A DNA stretch of 64,000 nucleotides, taken from the NCBI RefSeq assembly GCF_000620765.1, contig NZ_JIAK01000004.1, forward strand, positions 207,221-271,220, written 5' to 3'. A model generated the notes under the pieces. That model was given only the letters and a program-made list of their open reading frames with translations, had not been told where the DNA came from and did not search any database. This DNA is from Desulfovermiculus halophilus DSM 18834. Its GTDB lineage: Bacteria; Desulfobacterota; Desulfovibrionia; Desulfovibrionales; Desulfothermaceae. Made by a program: the position numbers and the translations under genes. The number at the start of each line of letters is the position of its first letter. The first letter of the stretch is position 1. Positions 16,105-24,704 of this stretch are shown here, one piece after another.

Positions 16105-17256
16105 CTACCCCTGCAGCCTGGCTGTGTATTCGGATATGACCCCTGCCCGGGCAACCCCGCTTCGCAGCAGCCGCTTGCGGATTGCCCAGTCCTCCCATGC
16201 CGGCTGATAACCGACCTCCCGGCCGGCCTTGGCCGGATCTGTCTCCGTCTCCGTCCTGACCTTCTCCCCCATATGAGTGTCGTCACCCATGAAAATCAAA
16301 AGCGGAGGCCTGGACCGGGACCGCTCCCTGTTCTTTGAGGTGACCACTTCGATCAAAAAGTCGGTATAGCGCTGGGACTGCGGGTTCCAGACTTCATACC
16401 CGTCCACGTCGTACTCTGCAAGGAGTATGGGCCAGAACTGCTCCGGATGGGGAACGACAATCCCGGCCCCCAGTCCACGGGCCTCCTCAATGACCTCTGA
16501 GGTACGAAAGAAGTACTGCAAGGGAAAATCGCGCTTGACCTCCTTTTTCACCTCCTGCAGGAAGTTCAGGGCCTGGTCAATCAGCCGGTGGCCGTAGTTC
16601 GGACGCAGGGCATGAAAGAAGTTGCGGACCATTTTGTTCTTGACCACATCCAGGGGCAGTTCGGCTAGGTGCGCGTGCAGCAATGTGTCCAGCTTGGTGA
16701 CATGCACGGCGATGAACCGGATCAGATCGGCATCCGCCCCGGTCACTCTGGCGGCTGCGTCCAGACGTTCCTGCACCGGCTGGGTGAAGGTCCGGAGCAG
16801 ATCCAAGAGCTGGGTTGCCCTGTACTGCCTGGTGTGCTCCAGCATGGAGCACAGCACGTCTGCCCCGGCCGCCTTTTCCCCGGTCATATGCACCAGAAGC
16901 TGAACCTTCTGGTTAAAACGCCGGGAGTAGCAGTCGACCTCCACCCCAGAGTACCCGGCATGGGACATGAGCACATTGTGCTGGGTGGGGATGACCAGCT
17001 CCTGCTCCCGGTTGGGAAACATGGTCTGCATCCGGGAGACAGCCAGGGAGATGGGCACGAACTCCGGATGCCAGTGCACGGCCAGGACCTCCCGCTGTCG
17101 GGGACAGACCTCGTCCGGGACGCACACCTGGCTTTGTTGCTCGTCGCTCAGAGCCGTGCTGTTGATCCGCCAAAAGACGCCCTCATCCCGGTCGGTCACT
17201 TCCTCTGGGATTGGATCCGGAACCAGGGATGGGAACTGGGGCTTTGATGTAAACAT
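16105..17256 (-). CDS. PHP-superfamily phosphoesterase-like protein of the GAK/phosphate array
   Basis: 383 residues. I do not recognise a named family, but the metal-ligand pattern of the PHP phosphoesterase fold can be traced: VHWHPEF (HxH at 61/63), HAGYSGVEVD (H99, E106), LLVHM (H123), a long helical insert, VVPHPEQF (H270), DGYEVWN (E288), and the closing FMGDDTHMG (D325/D326, H328), equivalent to the GxDxH motif. PHP enzymes hydrolyse phosphate esters with two or three metal ions. It lies between the XXXCH and amphi-Trp genes on the same strand, separated from each by a MITE-like copy, which fits a phosphate-releasing or phosphate-editing step. The substrate is unknown, and family membership rests only on motif spacing. 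Confidence 0.68.
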   Translation of the reverse strand: MFTSKPQFPSLVPDPIPEEVTDRDEGVFWRINSTALSDEQQSQVCVPDEVCPRQREVLAVHWHPEFVPISLAVSRMQTMFPNREQELVIPTQHNVLMSHAGYSGVEVDCYSRRFNQKVQLLVHMTGEKAAGADVLCSMLEHTRQYRATQLLDLLRTFTQPVQERLDAAARVTGADADLIRFIAVHVTKLDTLLHAHLAELPLDVVKNKMVRNFFHALRPNYGHRLIDQALNFLQEVKKEVKRDFPLQYFFRTSEVIEEARGLGAGIVVPHPEQFWPILLAEYDVDGYEVWNPQSQRYTDFLIEVVTSKNRERSRSRPPLLIFMGDDTHMGEKVRTETETDPAKAGREVGYQPAWEDWAIRKRLLRSGVARAGVISEYTARLQG

Positions 17257-17296
17257 GGGGTGCTCAGCAAGCTATGGCATTCAGGCGCCGCCCTGC

Positions 17297-17393
17297 TATT
17301 TATAGGTTCTTCGCCGTAGCCTGTGGATTTTTGGAGTTTGCCATCTCTTCTGTGTATGCAATTCCACTTACTGTGTCGAAGAGCCTATTTATA
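17297..17393 (+). mobile_element. MITE-like element, copy C, with 8-bp target duplication
   Basis: An 81-bp element (17305-17385) starts GGTTCTTCGCCGTAGCC and ends GTGTCGAAGAGCC. The flanks TATTTATA at 17297-17304 and 17386-17393 are identical. The right-hand duplication overlaps the stop codon and last codons of the XXXCH gene, whose C-terminus is nevertheless intact. Confidence 0.88.
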
Positions 17394-17909
17394 TCTGTCG
17401 TGACATCGGTCCTTCAAGGATTCGATGTGATCAAACGCCCGTTGCATGGCCGCCAGCTCCTCCCGGTCAAAGGCCTCCTGGAATTCCTGGCAGGCCTGGG
17501 TAAATCCCGGGTAGAACTCGTCTCCATAGCCGATGAACTCTGTCATCCTGGCACAGTCCTGGAGAAAGACGGTTACTATCTCCCGGGACGGCTGCTGATT
17601 GGCCCGCAGATTCGCCCCCAGCTCCTTGTAGTAGGCCTTCATCCGCTTTTTAAGCCGCGCATAGACGGCCTCTTCTCCTTCATCGTCATCGCCTTCCTCG
17701 GCTTGCCACGGAGTGACCTTGACCTTGAGGTGGAAAGGCTCGTCCGGCCAACTCTTGGCGCTGAGCTTCATTTTCCGCATATTGGACAGATCCAGGCCGA
17801 ACTCCTCGACCTGCGCAGCGTCATTTTCCAGGCTGTCGGCCAGAGTGCGCAAAAACCTCCCCAGCTCTGTCTTGGACACTTCAAACGTGTATCGACGCTT
17901 TTCGTTCAT
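17385..17909 (-). CDS. GAK-system XXXCH protein
   Basis: 174 residues, acidic in the middle (EEGDDDEGEE) and helical at the C-terminus, ending SLKDRCHDRYK with the Cys-His pair (169-170) that names the XXXCH family. No catalytic motif is visible; a tail with a conserved Cys-His near the end suggests a site for metal binding or modification. I prefer the ATG at 17909 (GTGAGG 6 nt upstream) over 17924 or the longer frame to 18014, which would run into phoU. It lies directly downstream of phoU and upstream of the PHP-like gene. It could be the protein substrate of the GAK ligase or kinase, an inference from its conserved tail and lack of enzymatic features. Confidence 0.82.
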   Translation of the reverse strand: MNEKRRYTFEVSKTELGRFLRTLADSLENDAAQVEEFGLDLSNMRKMKLSAKSWPDEPFHLKVKVTPWQAEEGDDDEGEEAVYARLKKRMKAYYKELGANLRANQQPSREIVTVFLQDCARMTEFIGYGDEFYPGFTQACQEFQEAFDREELAAMQRAFDHIESLKDRCHDRYK

Positions 17910-17994
17910 GTTTGCCTCACTCATGGAAAGCGGATTTGCAATGGAACCTCGTCCCGGGAGAGCTGTGCTTACGACGGATGGCGGACCAAGGGCC

Positions 17995-18669
17995 TCAGGA
18001 GCATTTGGAATCAAAGCGGTCGGAATGCTTCACGTTGATACCCTGGACGATAAAGTAGATGTTTTCGGCGATGTTCGTGGACAGGTCCCCGACCCGTTCC
18101 AGAGAGTTGGCCACAATCACCGTGTGCACCGCTCGTTCCACAACCGCGTTTTCACTGCTCATGGAGTCGATAAGGCGGCGAATGATCTTGATGTTCAGGT
18201 CATCGGCAGTATTGTCCTGGCCGCAGACCTGTGCGGCCTGATCACAGTCCAGCCTGGAGAAGGCGTCGATCACGTTTTGATACATGGACAGAGAAATATC
18301 GGCCAGGGACTGCACAGCGCTCATCAGCGCGAGCCTGGGGCGCTGATTGAGCATGATGGCCCGCTCGGCTACATTGGTGGCCTGATCACCGAGACGCTCC
18401 AGGTCGTTGGCAATCTTGGAACAGCCCATGACAAAACGCAAGTCCTTGGCCACCGGCTGCCACAGGGCCAGGATGTGCAAAATTGCCTCTTCGATGTCCA
18501 CTTCCAGGGCATTGATCTCCTTGTCGCCCACAATGACCTCTTCAGCCAGGGAGTCGTTTCGCTCCATCAGGGCCTTGACCGCGGCACCCAACGCCCTTTC
18601 AGTCAAGGTGAACATCCTCATCATCTTGACCTCGAGCTTTTCCAGCTCCTTATGCAAATGCGTCTCCAT
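17995..18669 (-). CDS. phoU: Phosphate signalling protein PhoU
   Basis: 224 residues with two three-helix PhoU repeats: METHLHKELEKLEVKMMRMF at the start, SKIANDLERLGDQATNVAER (~residues 80-99) and VANSLERVGDLSTNIAENI (~185-203), containing the metal-binding E/D-x-x-x-D patterns. PhoU links PstB and PhoR so that the Pho regulon is silent when phosphate is plentiful. A frame 10 codons longer starts inside an ATGA overlap with pstB at 18699, but the family-typical start is METHLHK, preceded by GAGGAG. It lies between pstB and XXXCH on the same strand. Confidence 0.96.
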   Translation of the reverse strand: METHLHKELEKLEVKMMRMFTLTERALGAAVKALMERNDSLAEEVIVGDKEINALEVDIEEAILHILALWQPVAKDLRFVMGCSKIANDLERLGDQATNVAERAIMLNQRPRLALMSAVQSLADISLSMYQNVIDAFSRLDCDQAAQVCGQDNTADDLNIKIIRRLIDSMSSENAVVERAVHTVIVANSLERVGDLSTNIAENIYFIVQGINVKHSDRFDSKCS

Positions 18670-18695
18670 GATCTCCTCGCGCCCCCTTCGCGGTA

Positions 18696-19460
18696 TCATC
18701 CGAACCGGCCGGTTATATATTCTTCCGTCTGTTTCTGCCCCGGCCGGGTAAACATCACATCCGTTGCATCGATCTCGATCAGCTGGCCCATGTAGAAAAA
18801 GGCGGTACGATCCGAGACCCGCGCCGCCTGCTGCATATTGTGGGTGACAATGATGATGGTCAGCCTGTTCTTCAGCTCAAAGATCAGCTCTTCGATCTTT
18901 TGGGTGGCCAGGGGATCCAGGGCCGATGCCGGCTCGTCCATGAGCAGGACCTCGGGATCCATGGCCAGGGCCCGGGCAATGCACAGCCGCTGCTGCTGCC
19001 CTCCGGACAGGGAGGTTGCCGGCTGGCTCAACCGGTTTCCCACCTCGTCCCACAAACCGGCCTTGCGCAGGGAGTCTTCCACCAGATCGTCCATATGGGA
19101 TCCCTTTCTGGCCAGCCCGTGGATCCGGGGGGCGTAGGCAACGTTTTCATAGATGCTCTTGGGAAAAGGGTTCGGCTTTTGAAAGACCATTCCCACCCTG
19201 CGCCGAAGCTCCACTACATCTAAATGTGGAGCATAAATATCCTCCTGGTCAAGGAAGATTTTGCCCTCAACCCGGGTCCCGCTGATCAGGTCGTTCATCC
19301 GGTTCAGGCAGCGCAGATAGGTGCTCTTTCCGCATCCCGACGGTCCGATCAGGGCGGTGACCTGATGGGCGTAAAAAGCGATGCCGATATCCTGGAGCGC
19401 TTTGAAGTCCTGATAGTAAAAGCTGAGCCCCTGGGTCTCCATCTTCACAGCTGCGGTCAT
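18696..19460 (-). CDS. pstB: Phosphate ABC transporter ATP-binding protein PstB
   Basis: 254 residues with Walker A GPSGCGKS, the ABC signature [15 protein letters not shown], Walker [10 protein letters not shown] and the PstB-typical [14 protein letters not shown]. It energises phosphate import through PstC-PstA. The start at 19460 (AAAGGGA upstream, [16 protein letters not shown]) is preferred; the frame extends to 19526 without family similarity. Between phoR and pstB is a 134-bp gap containing half of a MITE-like copy, so pstB-phoU and the GAK genes may partly depend on read-through past that element or on a promoter within it. Confidence 0.97.
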   Translation of the reverse strand: MTAAVKMETQGLSFYYQDFKALQDIGIAFYAHQVTALIGPSGCGKSTYLRCLNRMNDLISGTRVEGKIFLDQEDIYAPHLDVVELRRRVGMVFQKPNPFPKSIYENVAYAPRIHGLARKGSHMDDLVEDSLRKAGLWDEVGNRLSQPATSLSGGQQQRLCIARALAMDPEVLLMDEPASALDPLATQKIEELIFELKNRLTIIIVTHNMQQAARVSDRTAFFYMGQLIEIDATDVMFTRPGQKQTEEYITGRFG

Positions 19461-19513
19461 GTGCACATTCCCTTTATCGACCTGAGATCCATGGTGTTCG
19501 TCTGTTCTTTTTC

Positions 19514-19574
19514 GGCTCTTCGACACACGAAATGGAATCGCATGCGTAAGAGTTTGCCGTCACTTCTGTGTGCC
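19514..19574 (-). mobile_element. MITE-like element, copy D (half element)
   Basis: The GGCTCTTCGACACACG end and the adjoining AGAGTTTGCCGTCACTTCTGTGTGCC segment match the corresponding end of copy F. The opposite end is absent. It lies between phoR and pstB. Confidence 0.75.
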
Positions 19575-19594
19575 TTGAGCGTAGGGCCCGGGGA

Positions 19595-21394
19595 TCATTG
19601 TCCAGCCCCGGGCCCGGCCTTGGGCAGACTGAAAGAGAACACAGAGCCTTCCAGGGTATCCGGGGCCGGGCTTTGAACCCAGATCCGGCCCTTGCTGTTG
19701 GCCAGGATATGGCGGCAGATGGCCAAGCCCAAACCACTGCCCTGGGGTTGATCCTGCTCAGTTCCCCGCCTTCCGCGGTAGAAACGCTCAAATATGCGCT
19801 CCCGCTGCCCGGCTTCCAAGCCGGGGCCATTGTCCTGCAGGGCCAGAGTCCACTCTTGCTCGCCCTCCTCGGCCCAGGCCCTGATCCAGCTCCGGGCCGG
19901 ACCGTACTTCAGGGCGTTGTCCAGCAAGTTGACCCACACCTGGTATAGCTGATCCGGATCAACAGCCACCCAGACCCTGTGCTCCGGGAGTTCATTGTGC
20001 AGGCTCACCTCCCTTTCCCGGGCCAGTGGCCTGCATGCCTCCCAGGCCCTGACCAGAACCGTTTGCGCATCTGCCGCCGCCTGGTCCCTGCCGGCGCCCT
20101 TGGCTTCCAGCCTGGCCAACTGCAACAGATTGTCCAGCATATGGTTCATCTGGTTTGCATTGCGGACAATGACCTGCACGAAATCCCTGACCTGTCCCGG
20201 GTCCTGTCCGGGATGTGCGGCCAGGGACTCGGCATATCCCTTGATCGCCGTCAATGGGGTCCGCAGTTCGTGGGAGACATTGGCCACAAAGTCCTTGCGG
20301 ACCTGTTCCAGCTTTTTCAGCTCCGTCACGTCATGCAAAACCACGATCAGCCGCTGTTCTTCCAGGGCCTTGAACCGAACCTGGATTACCGTTGCCTCCA
20401 CACATATGTCCCGCGGCAGATGCAGGAAGACATGTTCGGTCCGCCCTTCGGACTGGCCCAGCATTCGGGTGCACAGCTCCTGAAGCTCCGGACTGCGCAG
20501 GAACTCAATGGGCTCGCGGTGCAGCACTGATCCTGACGCGCCGGACAGCTCGAGCATGGCCGTATTGGCCATGGCAACCTTGCCCCGGGCATCGAGGACA
20601 AAAACCCCCTCATGCATACCGTTGAGCAAGGTCTCCAGCTCATCCCGCCGGTTTGAGACCTCGTGCAGGGTGGCTTGCAGGCGTTTGGCCATTCGATTGA
20701 TGCTTTGAACCAGAGGCTGAAAGTCCCGGCCCGGAGCTTGTTCGATCCTCTTGTTCAAATCGCCTGCCCCGATTGCTTCTGCGGATGCGCTCAATGTCGT
20801 GATCTCAATACCCAGCCGGCGGCTGATCAGCCAGCTGAGCACTCCGGTCAGGAGCACCACCCCGGCCAGAAAGAAGACGAGCTGCCCCCGCACCCGGTCC
20901 AACGCGGTCTGAACCTGCCGGGTCGGCATGGCCACTCGCAGCACCGCGGGCCGGGAGCCGGATATGGGCTCGGTGCGCAGGGATACATAGAGGAAGCTGG
21001 TCTGCAGGGTGGAGCTGTACCGCAGACTCTGCCCGGTTCCAGTGCGCATCGCCTCCTGTATTTCCGGGCGCCCGGCGTGGTTTTCCATGCCCGCAATCTC
21101 TTCCTGCAACAGACCGGAGTCGGCCACCACCCGGCCGGACGCGTCTATATACGTCACCCGCAGGTTCAAGTTCTGCCCGATCTCCTTGAGCACGTCCTGC
21201 AGCCAGGAGGGCTCCGCTGTCTGCAGCTCCCGGTGCACCAGCCAGTCTATATGCTTGAGATAGCGCATGGCGTTTGTAGCCGCTTGCCCGTGAAACTCCT
21301 TGGACACCACTGAGCTGAAGAGCAGATAGGCCGCAACCATCGCCCCGGCCAGGACCACAGCAAAAGGCCAGAAAATACGCTGCCGAAATCTCAT
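19595..21394 (-). CDS. phoR: Phosphate regulon sensor histidine kinase PhoR
   Basis: 599 residues: transmembrane segment ~8-30, periplasmic domain ~31-160, second transmembrane segment ~165-185 (LVFFLAGVVLLTGVLSWLIS), HAMP, a PAS domain (LLNGMHEGVFVLDARGKVAM), HisKA with VANVSHELRTPLTAIKGYAE, and HATPase_c (LLDNALKYG, DNGPGL, GSGLGLAICRH). Unlike E. coli PhoR it has a sizeable periplasmic domain. It phosphorylates PhoB when Pst/PhoU report phosphate shortage. The ATG overlaps the phoB stop codon (ATGA), and GGGAGAGGC precedes it. The frame is open much further upstream, but that part is antisense-style read-through of phoB. Confidence 0.95.
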   Translation of the reverse strand: MRFRQRIFWPFAVVLAGAMVAAYLLFSSVVSKEFHGQAATNAMRYLKHIDWLVHRELQTAEPSWLQDVLKEIGQNLNLRVTYIDASGRVVADSGLLQEEIAGMENHAGRPEIQEAMRTGTGQSLRYSSTLQTSFLYVSLRTEPISGSRPAVLRVAMPTRQVQTALDRVRGQLVFFLAGVVLLTGVLSWLISRRLGIEITTLSASAEAIGAGDLNKRIEQAPGRDFQPLVQSINRMAKRLQATLHEVSNRRDELETLLNGMHEGVFVLDARGKVAMANTAMLELSGASGSVLHREPIEFLRSPELQELCTRMLGQSEGRTEHVFLHLPRDICVEATVIQVRFKALEEQRLIVVLHDVTELKKLEQVRKDFVANVSHELRTPLTAIKGYAESLAAHPGQDPGQVRDFVQVIVRNANQMNHMLDNLLQLARLEAKGAGRDQAAADAQTVLVRAWEACRPLAREREVSLHNELPEHRVWVAVDPDQLYQVWVNLLDNALKYGPARSWIRAWAEEGEQEWTLALQDNGPGLEAGQRERIFERFYRGRRGTEQDQPQGSGLGLAICRHILANSKGRIWVQSPAPDTLEGSVFSFSLPKAGPGAGQ

Positions 21395-22089
21395 GCCTCT
21401 CCCGCCTTTTTCAGTCTGTATCCCACGCCCCGCACGGTTTGAATCCACTCCGCCGCCCGCCCGAGCTTGTGCCGGAGGCGATGCATATGGGTATCCACGG
21501 TCCGGGCGTACCCGTCGAACTCGTATCCCCAGACCTGGTCCAGAAGCTGCTCCCTGGTCAGAACCCTGCCCCGGGAACGGATCAACGCGGCCAAAAGATG
21601 AAACTCCGTACTGGTCAGCTCCAGCTCCCGACCGTCCAGGGTGGCCTGAAAGGCGTCCATCTCGACCCGCAAACCGGCGTACTCCCAGACAGCCTCCTGT
21701 TCCTGCCGGTCCCGGGACCGGCGCAGGACCGCCTCCACCCTGAGCACCAGCTCCCGGGGACTGAAAGGCTTGACCACATAATCGTCGGCCCCGGTCTCCA
21801 GTCCCAGAATCCGGTCCCCCTCCTCCCCCTTGGCTGTGAGCATAATCACCGGGATGCGGGCTGTCTCCGCCCTGTCCTTGAGTGCCCGGCAAACAGCGAT
21901 CCCATCCATCCCCGGCAGCATGAGATCCAACAAAATCATGTCCGGCCGATGTGTACGGGCGGTAATCAGTCCTTCCTCCCCGTGTTTGGATTGCAGGACG
22001 CTGTACCCCTGATTCTGGATGGTGAAGGTCAAAAGATTGAGGATGTCCGGGTCGTCCTCAACAATCAGCACACACGGAGTTTCAGCCAT
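21391..22089 (-). CDS. phoB: Phosphate regulon response regulator PhoB
   Basis: 232 residues: receiver domain (LIVEDDPDILNLL, phospho-acceptor D in MILLDLMLPGMDG, K in VIMLTAKGEE) and a C-terminal OmpR/PhoB winged helix (LTSTEFHLLAALIRSRGRVL, VDTHMHRLRHKLG). Phosphorylated PhoB binds Pho boxes such as the triple repeat upstream of pstS. It is encoded between pstA (3-nt gap) and phoR (4-nt overlap), so the sensor pair is embedded in the transporter operon. Confidence 0.97.
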   Translation of the reverse strand: MAETPCVLIVEDDPDILNLLTFTIQNQGYSVLQSKHGEEGLITARTHRPDMILLDLMLPGMDGIAVCRALKDRAETARIPVIMLTAKGEEGDRILGLETGADDYVVKPFSPRELVLRVEAVLRRSRDRQEQEAVWEYAGLRVEMDAFQATLDGRELELTSTEFHLLAALIRSRGRVLTREQLLDQVWGYEFDGYARTVDTHMHRLRHKLGRAAEWIQTVRGVGYRLKKAGEA

Positions 22090-22092
22090 GCA

Positions 22093-23259
22093 TCACCACC
22101 TACGTTCATAGCGCTTGCGCAGGAAAACAGCCGTGGCGTTTAAGAAAATAAGGACCGCCAGAAGGACCAGGATGGCGGCGGCCGTCCGTTCTGCATACGG
22201 ACGCAGGGCTGCTGAGGACCAGGTATATATCTGGGCCGGGAGCACGGTAGCCGCGTCGGTGAAGCCGGGAGGCGCCTCCGGGATGAAGGCCATCATGCCC
22301 ACGATAAGCAGCGGGGCGGTCTCGCCCATGGCCTGGGCCAGGGCGATGATCGATCCGGTCAGGATCCCGGGTAGGGAAAAGGGCAGCACGTGGTGGATGG
22401 TCGTCTGCCACCTGGAGGCCCCCACTCCGAAGGCGGCTTCCCGAATGGAATCCGGAACCGCCCGTATGGCTGCCCGGGAGCTGATGATGATCACCGGCAG
22501 GCTCATCAGGGCCAGGGTCAGCCCGCCGACCAGGGCCGAGGACCTGGGGACCCCGAAGGTGTTGATGAAAATGGCCAAGCCCAAAAGCCCGTAGAGGATG
22601 GAAGGGATTGCCGCCAGATTGTTGATGTTCACCTCGATGATCTGGGTAAACCAATTGTCCGGGGCGTACTCCTCCAGATAAATGGCGGTCAGCACCCCGA
22701 CCGGAAAGCTGAACAGCATGGTCAGGAAAAGGACGTAGACCGTTCCCAGGGCAGCGGATTTGATCCCGGCGATCTCCGGAAGCTTGGAATCGCCGTTGGT
22801 GAAAAAATAGGTATTAAAGGCCAGGCGGATGTCTCCTTGGGCCTTCAGTGTCTCCACAACCTGCTTCTCCTGGGCTGAGAGGCCGCTGGGCTTGCCTTTC
22901 ACATACTGATCCACCTCTCCCACGGCCACCACCCATTTGGTCTGCTCTGTGCCCATGAGCTCAGGATGGGTGCTCACTTGCCGGGGCAAGCGGCGGAAGA
23001 AGGCCCGGCTGACCAGGGAACGGCTCTGTTCACCCACCGCCAGCATGGGCACCTCCAGGCTCTGCTCAGTATAGCTGACCTCAACCTGTATCTGGGTCTG
23101 CCGAAAGGCGGAGTAGCCTTTGCCGATCAGATCGGCCAGAAAGACAAGCAGAAAAGAGCATCCCAGAACAAGGGCCAGAGCGCAATACAGCCTGAATCGT
23201 TTTTCGGCTCGGTATCGCTTCCGGGTTCGCTTTTCCGCTGACATACTGTCCTTGGTCAT
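22093..23259 (-). CDS. pstA: Phosphate ABC transporter permease PstA
   Basis: About 388 residues: an Arg/Lys-rich cytoplasmic N-terminus, first membrane segment LALVLGCSFLLVFLADLIG, a long periplasmic loop of ~130 residues, then the five-helix permease core with the EAA-like loop AIRAVPDSIREAAFGVGASR. This long-loop PstA is the common Desulfobacterota form. It lies 7-57 nt downstream of pstC, depending on the start. I chose the ATG at 23259 (MTKDSM) over 23310, since GGCAGGC lies upstream and the added residues look unlike any family member. Confidence 0.94.
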   Translation of the reverse strand: MTKDSMSAEKRTRKRYRAEKRFRLYCALALVLGCSFLLVFLADLIGKGYSAFRQTQIQVEVSYTEQSLEVPMLAVGEQSRSLVSRAFFRRLPRQVSTHPELMGTEQTKWVVAVGEVDQYVKGKPSGLSAQEKQVVETLKAQGDIRLAFNTYFFTNGDSKLPEIAGIKSAALGTVYVLFLTMLFSFPVGVLTAIYLEEYAPDNWFTQIIEVNINNLAAIPSILYGLLGLAIFINTFGVPRSSALVGGLTLALMSLPVIIISSRAAIRAVPDSIREAAFGVGASRWQTTIHHVLPFSLPGILTGSIIALAQAMGETAPLLIVGMMAFIPEAPPGFTDAATVLPAQIYTWSSAALRPYAERTAAAILVLLAVLIFLNATAVFLRKRYERRW

Positions 23260-23316
23260 CGTTGTTTGCCTGCCGCGTGTTTCATTGGACGTTGTATCCA
23301 GACATGGCACGAAGTA

Positions 23317-24564
23317 CTACAGCTCGTATTGCTGTTTAAACCGCCTAATGACCACAGTGGATATGACATTGAGCACCAGGGTGACCACGAACAGGGTCAA
23401 TCCCAGACCAAAGGCGGACAGGGTCTCAGCGCTGTCAAAAGCCAGATCCCCGGTCAGGGCGTCCACTATGCGCACTGTGACCGTGGTCATGCCTTCCAGG
23501 GGATTCCAGGTCAGATTGGGCCGCAGCCCTGCGGCCATGACCACGATCATGGTCTCCCCCAGCGCTCGCGAAACCCCGAGAAGAAAAGCGGAAACAATGC
23601 CCGGCAGGGCTGCGGGCAGCAAGACGTGCTTGATGGTCTCCGATTGGGTGGTCCCCAAGGCGTAGGATCCCTCGCGCATGCTTTGGGGAATGGAGTTGAT
23701 GATGTCGTCAGAAAGGGAGGAGATAAAGGGAATGATCATCACCCCCATAACCAGCCCCGGGGTCAGGGCGTTGGTGTAATCCGCTTCCAGCCCGAGCATC
23801 TCTGCTCCGGCCACCACTAAAGGACTGACCGTGATGGCTGCGAAAAAGCCATAGACCACGGTGGGAATCCCGGCCAGGATCTCCAGAACCGGTTTGGCCC
23901 AGCCCCTGATGGTCCGCGAGGCGTACTCAGACATGAAGATAGCGGAAAGAAGACCGATGGGCACGGCCACCAGCATGGCGATGCCTGTAATCATGAATGT
24001 GCCGGCAAAGATGGGAACTGCACCGAACTTTGGTTCGGCGGCAGCCTCCCCGGTCCGTCCCGCTCCGGATAAAAACGCGGCATCCGGGGCCCATTTGGTT
24101 CCGGTGATGAACTCCCAGAGACTGACGATTTGGAAAAACTTGATGGCCTCGAACACAATGGAAAAGACAATGCCCAGGGTAGTCAGGATGGAGACCGCGG
24201 AGGCCACAAGCAGCAGCCAGCGGATCACGGTTTCCACCTTTTTCCTGGCCGCCAGGCCGGGCCGAATGGCCCGCAGGCCCACTATCAGCCCTCCTGCTGC
24301 ACAGGCGAGTGCGGCGGCAACAAGCATGGACGGCGGTGCGCTGTACGCATCCACGACATGCAGCAGGGCGAAAGCAAGGGAGGCGGTCAGAGCGGGCAGG
24401 ACCAGCCAGATGCAGGAATACCAGCCGTAGAACCCCGGTTGGGAATGGAGCCGGCCACCTTGGGCCTGCTGTACCTGTGCCTTTCGGCGGCCCAGCTGAT
24501 AGGCCATGACAGCCAGGGGCACAAGACCGCCGAAGAAATAGAGGAGCATATTGTCGTCTGTCAC
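23317..24564 (-). CDS. pstC: Phosphate ABC transporter permease PstC
   Basis: 415 residues from a GTG at 24564 with GGAG 8 nt upstream. Two N-terminal membrane helices and a linker precede the permease core, which carries the EAA loop INSIPQSMREGSYALGTTQSE and the motif GISRALGET-like GVSRALGETMIVVMAAG. It forms the phosphate channel with PstA. It is separated from pstS by a 140-nt gap holding a strong hairpin, the usual way of giving more binding protein than permease. Confidence 0.94.
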   Translation of the reverse strand: MTDDNMLLYFFGGLVPLAVMAYQLGRRKAQVQQAQGGRLHSQPGFYGWYSCIWLVLPALTASLAFALLHVVDAYSAPPSMLVAAALACAAGGLIVGLRAIRPGLAARKKVETVIRWLLLVASAVSILTTLGIVFSIVFEAIKFFQIVSLWEFITGTKWAPDAAFLSGAGRTGEAAAEPKFGAVPIFAGTFMITGIAMLVAVPIGLLSAIFMSEYASRTIRGWAKPVLEILAGIPTVVYGFFAAITVSPLVVAGAEMLGLEADYTNALTPGLVMGVMIIPFISSLSDDIINSIPQSMREGSYALGTTQSETIKHVLLPAALPGIVSAFLLGVSRALGETMIVVMAAGLRPNLTWNPLEGMTTVTVRIVDALTGDLAFDSAETLSAFGLGLTLFVVTLVLNVISTVVIRRFKQQYEL

Positions 24565-24642
24565 CCTGCTTTCTCCACTCTGTCTTCTCGCATCGATCTT
24601 CCGGGGCCTGTGTTCCGGCTCCGGCACAGGCGCATGGACAAA

Positions 24643-24674
24643 GCCCGGCCCGCGGGTTGATCCGCGGGCCGGGC
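24643..24674 (-). terminator. Intercistronic hairpin between pstS and pstC
   Basis: A perfect 13-bp GC stem (24643-24655 with 24662-24674) closes a 6-nt loop. In the direction of transcription it is followed by TTTGTCC only, so it should act as a leaky terminator or 3'-end stabiliser that raises pstS mRNA over pstC. Confidence 0.65.
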
Positions 24675-24704
24675 CTGGCCTTGCGGGACGAACGGCACGG
24701 CGGG

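Noticed and set aside
9567..19460. HprK-related kinase expected in some GAK loci
   Set aside because: No protein with an HprK Walker motif is encoded here; the only kinase-like gene is the PhoU-APH fusion.
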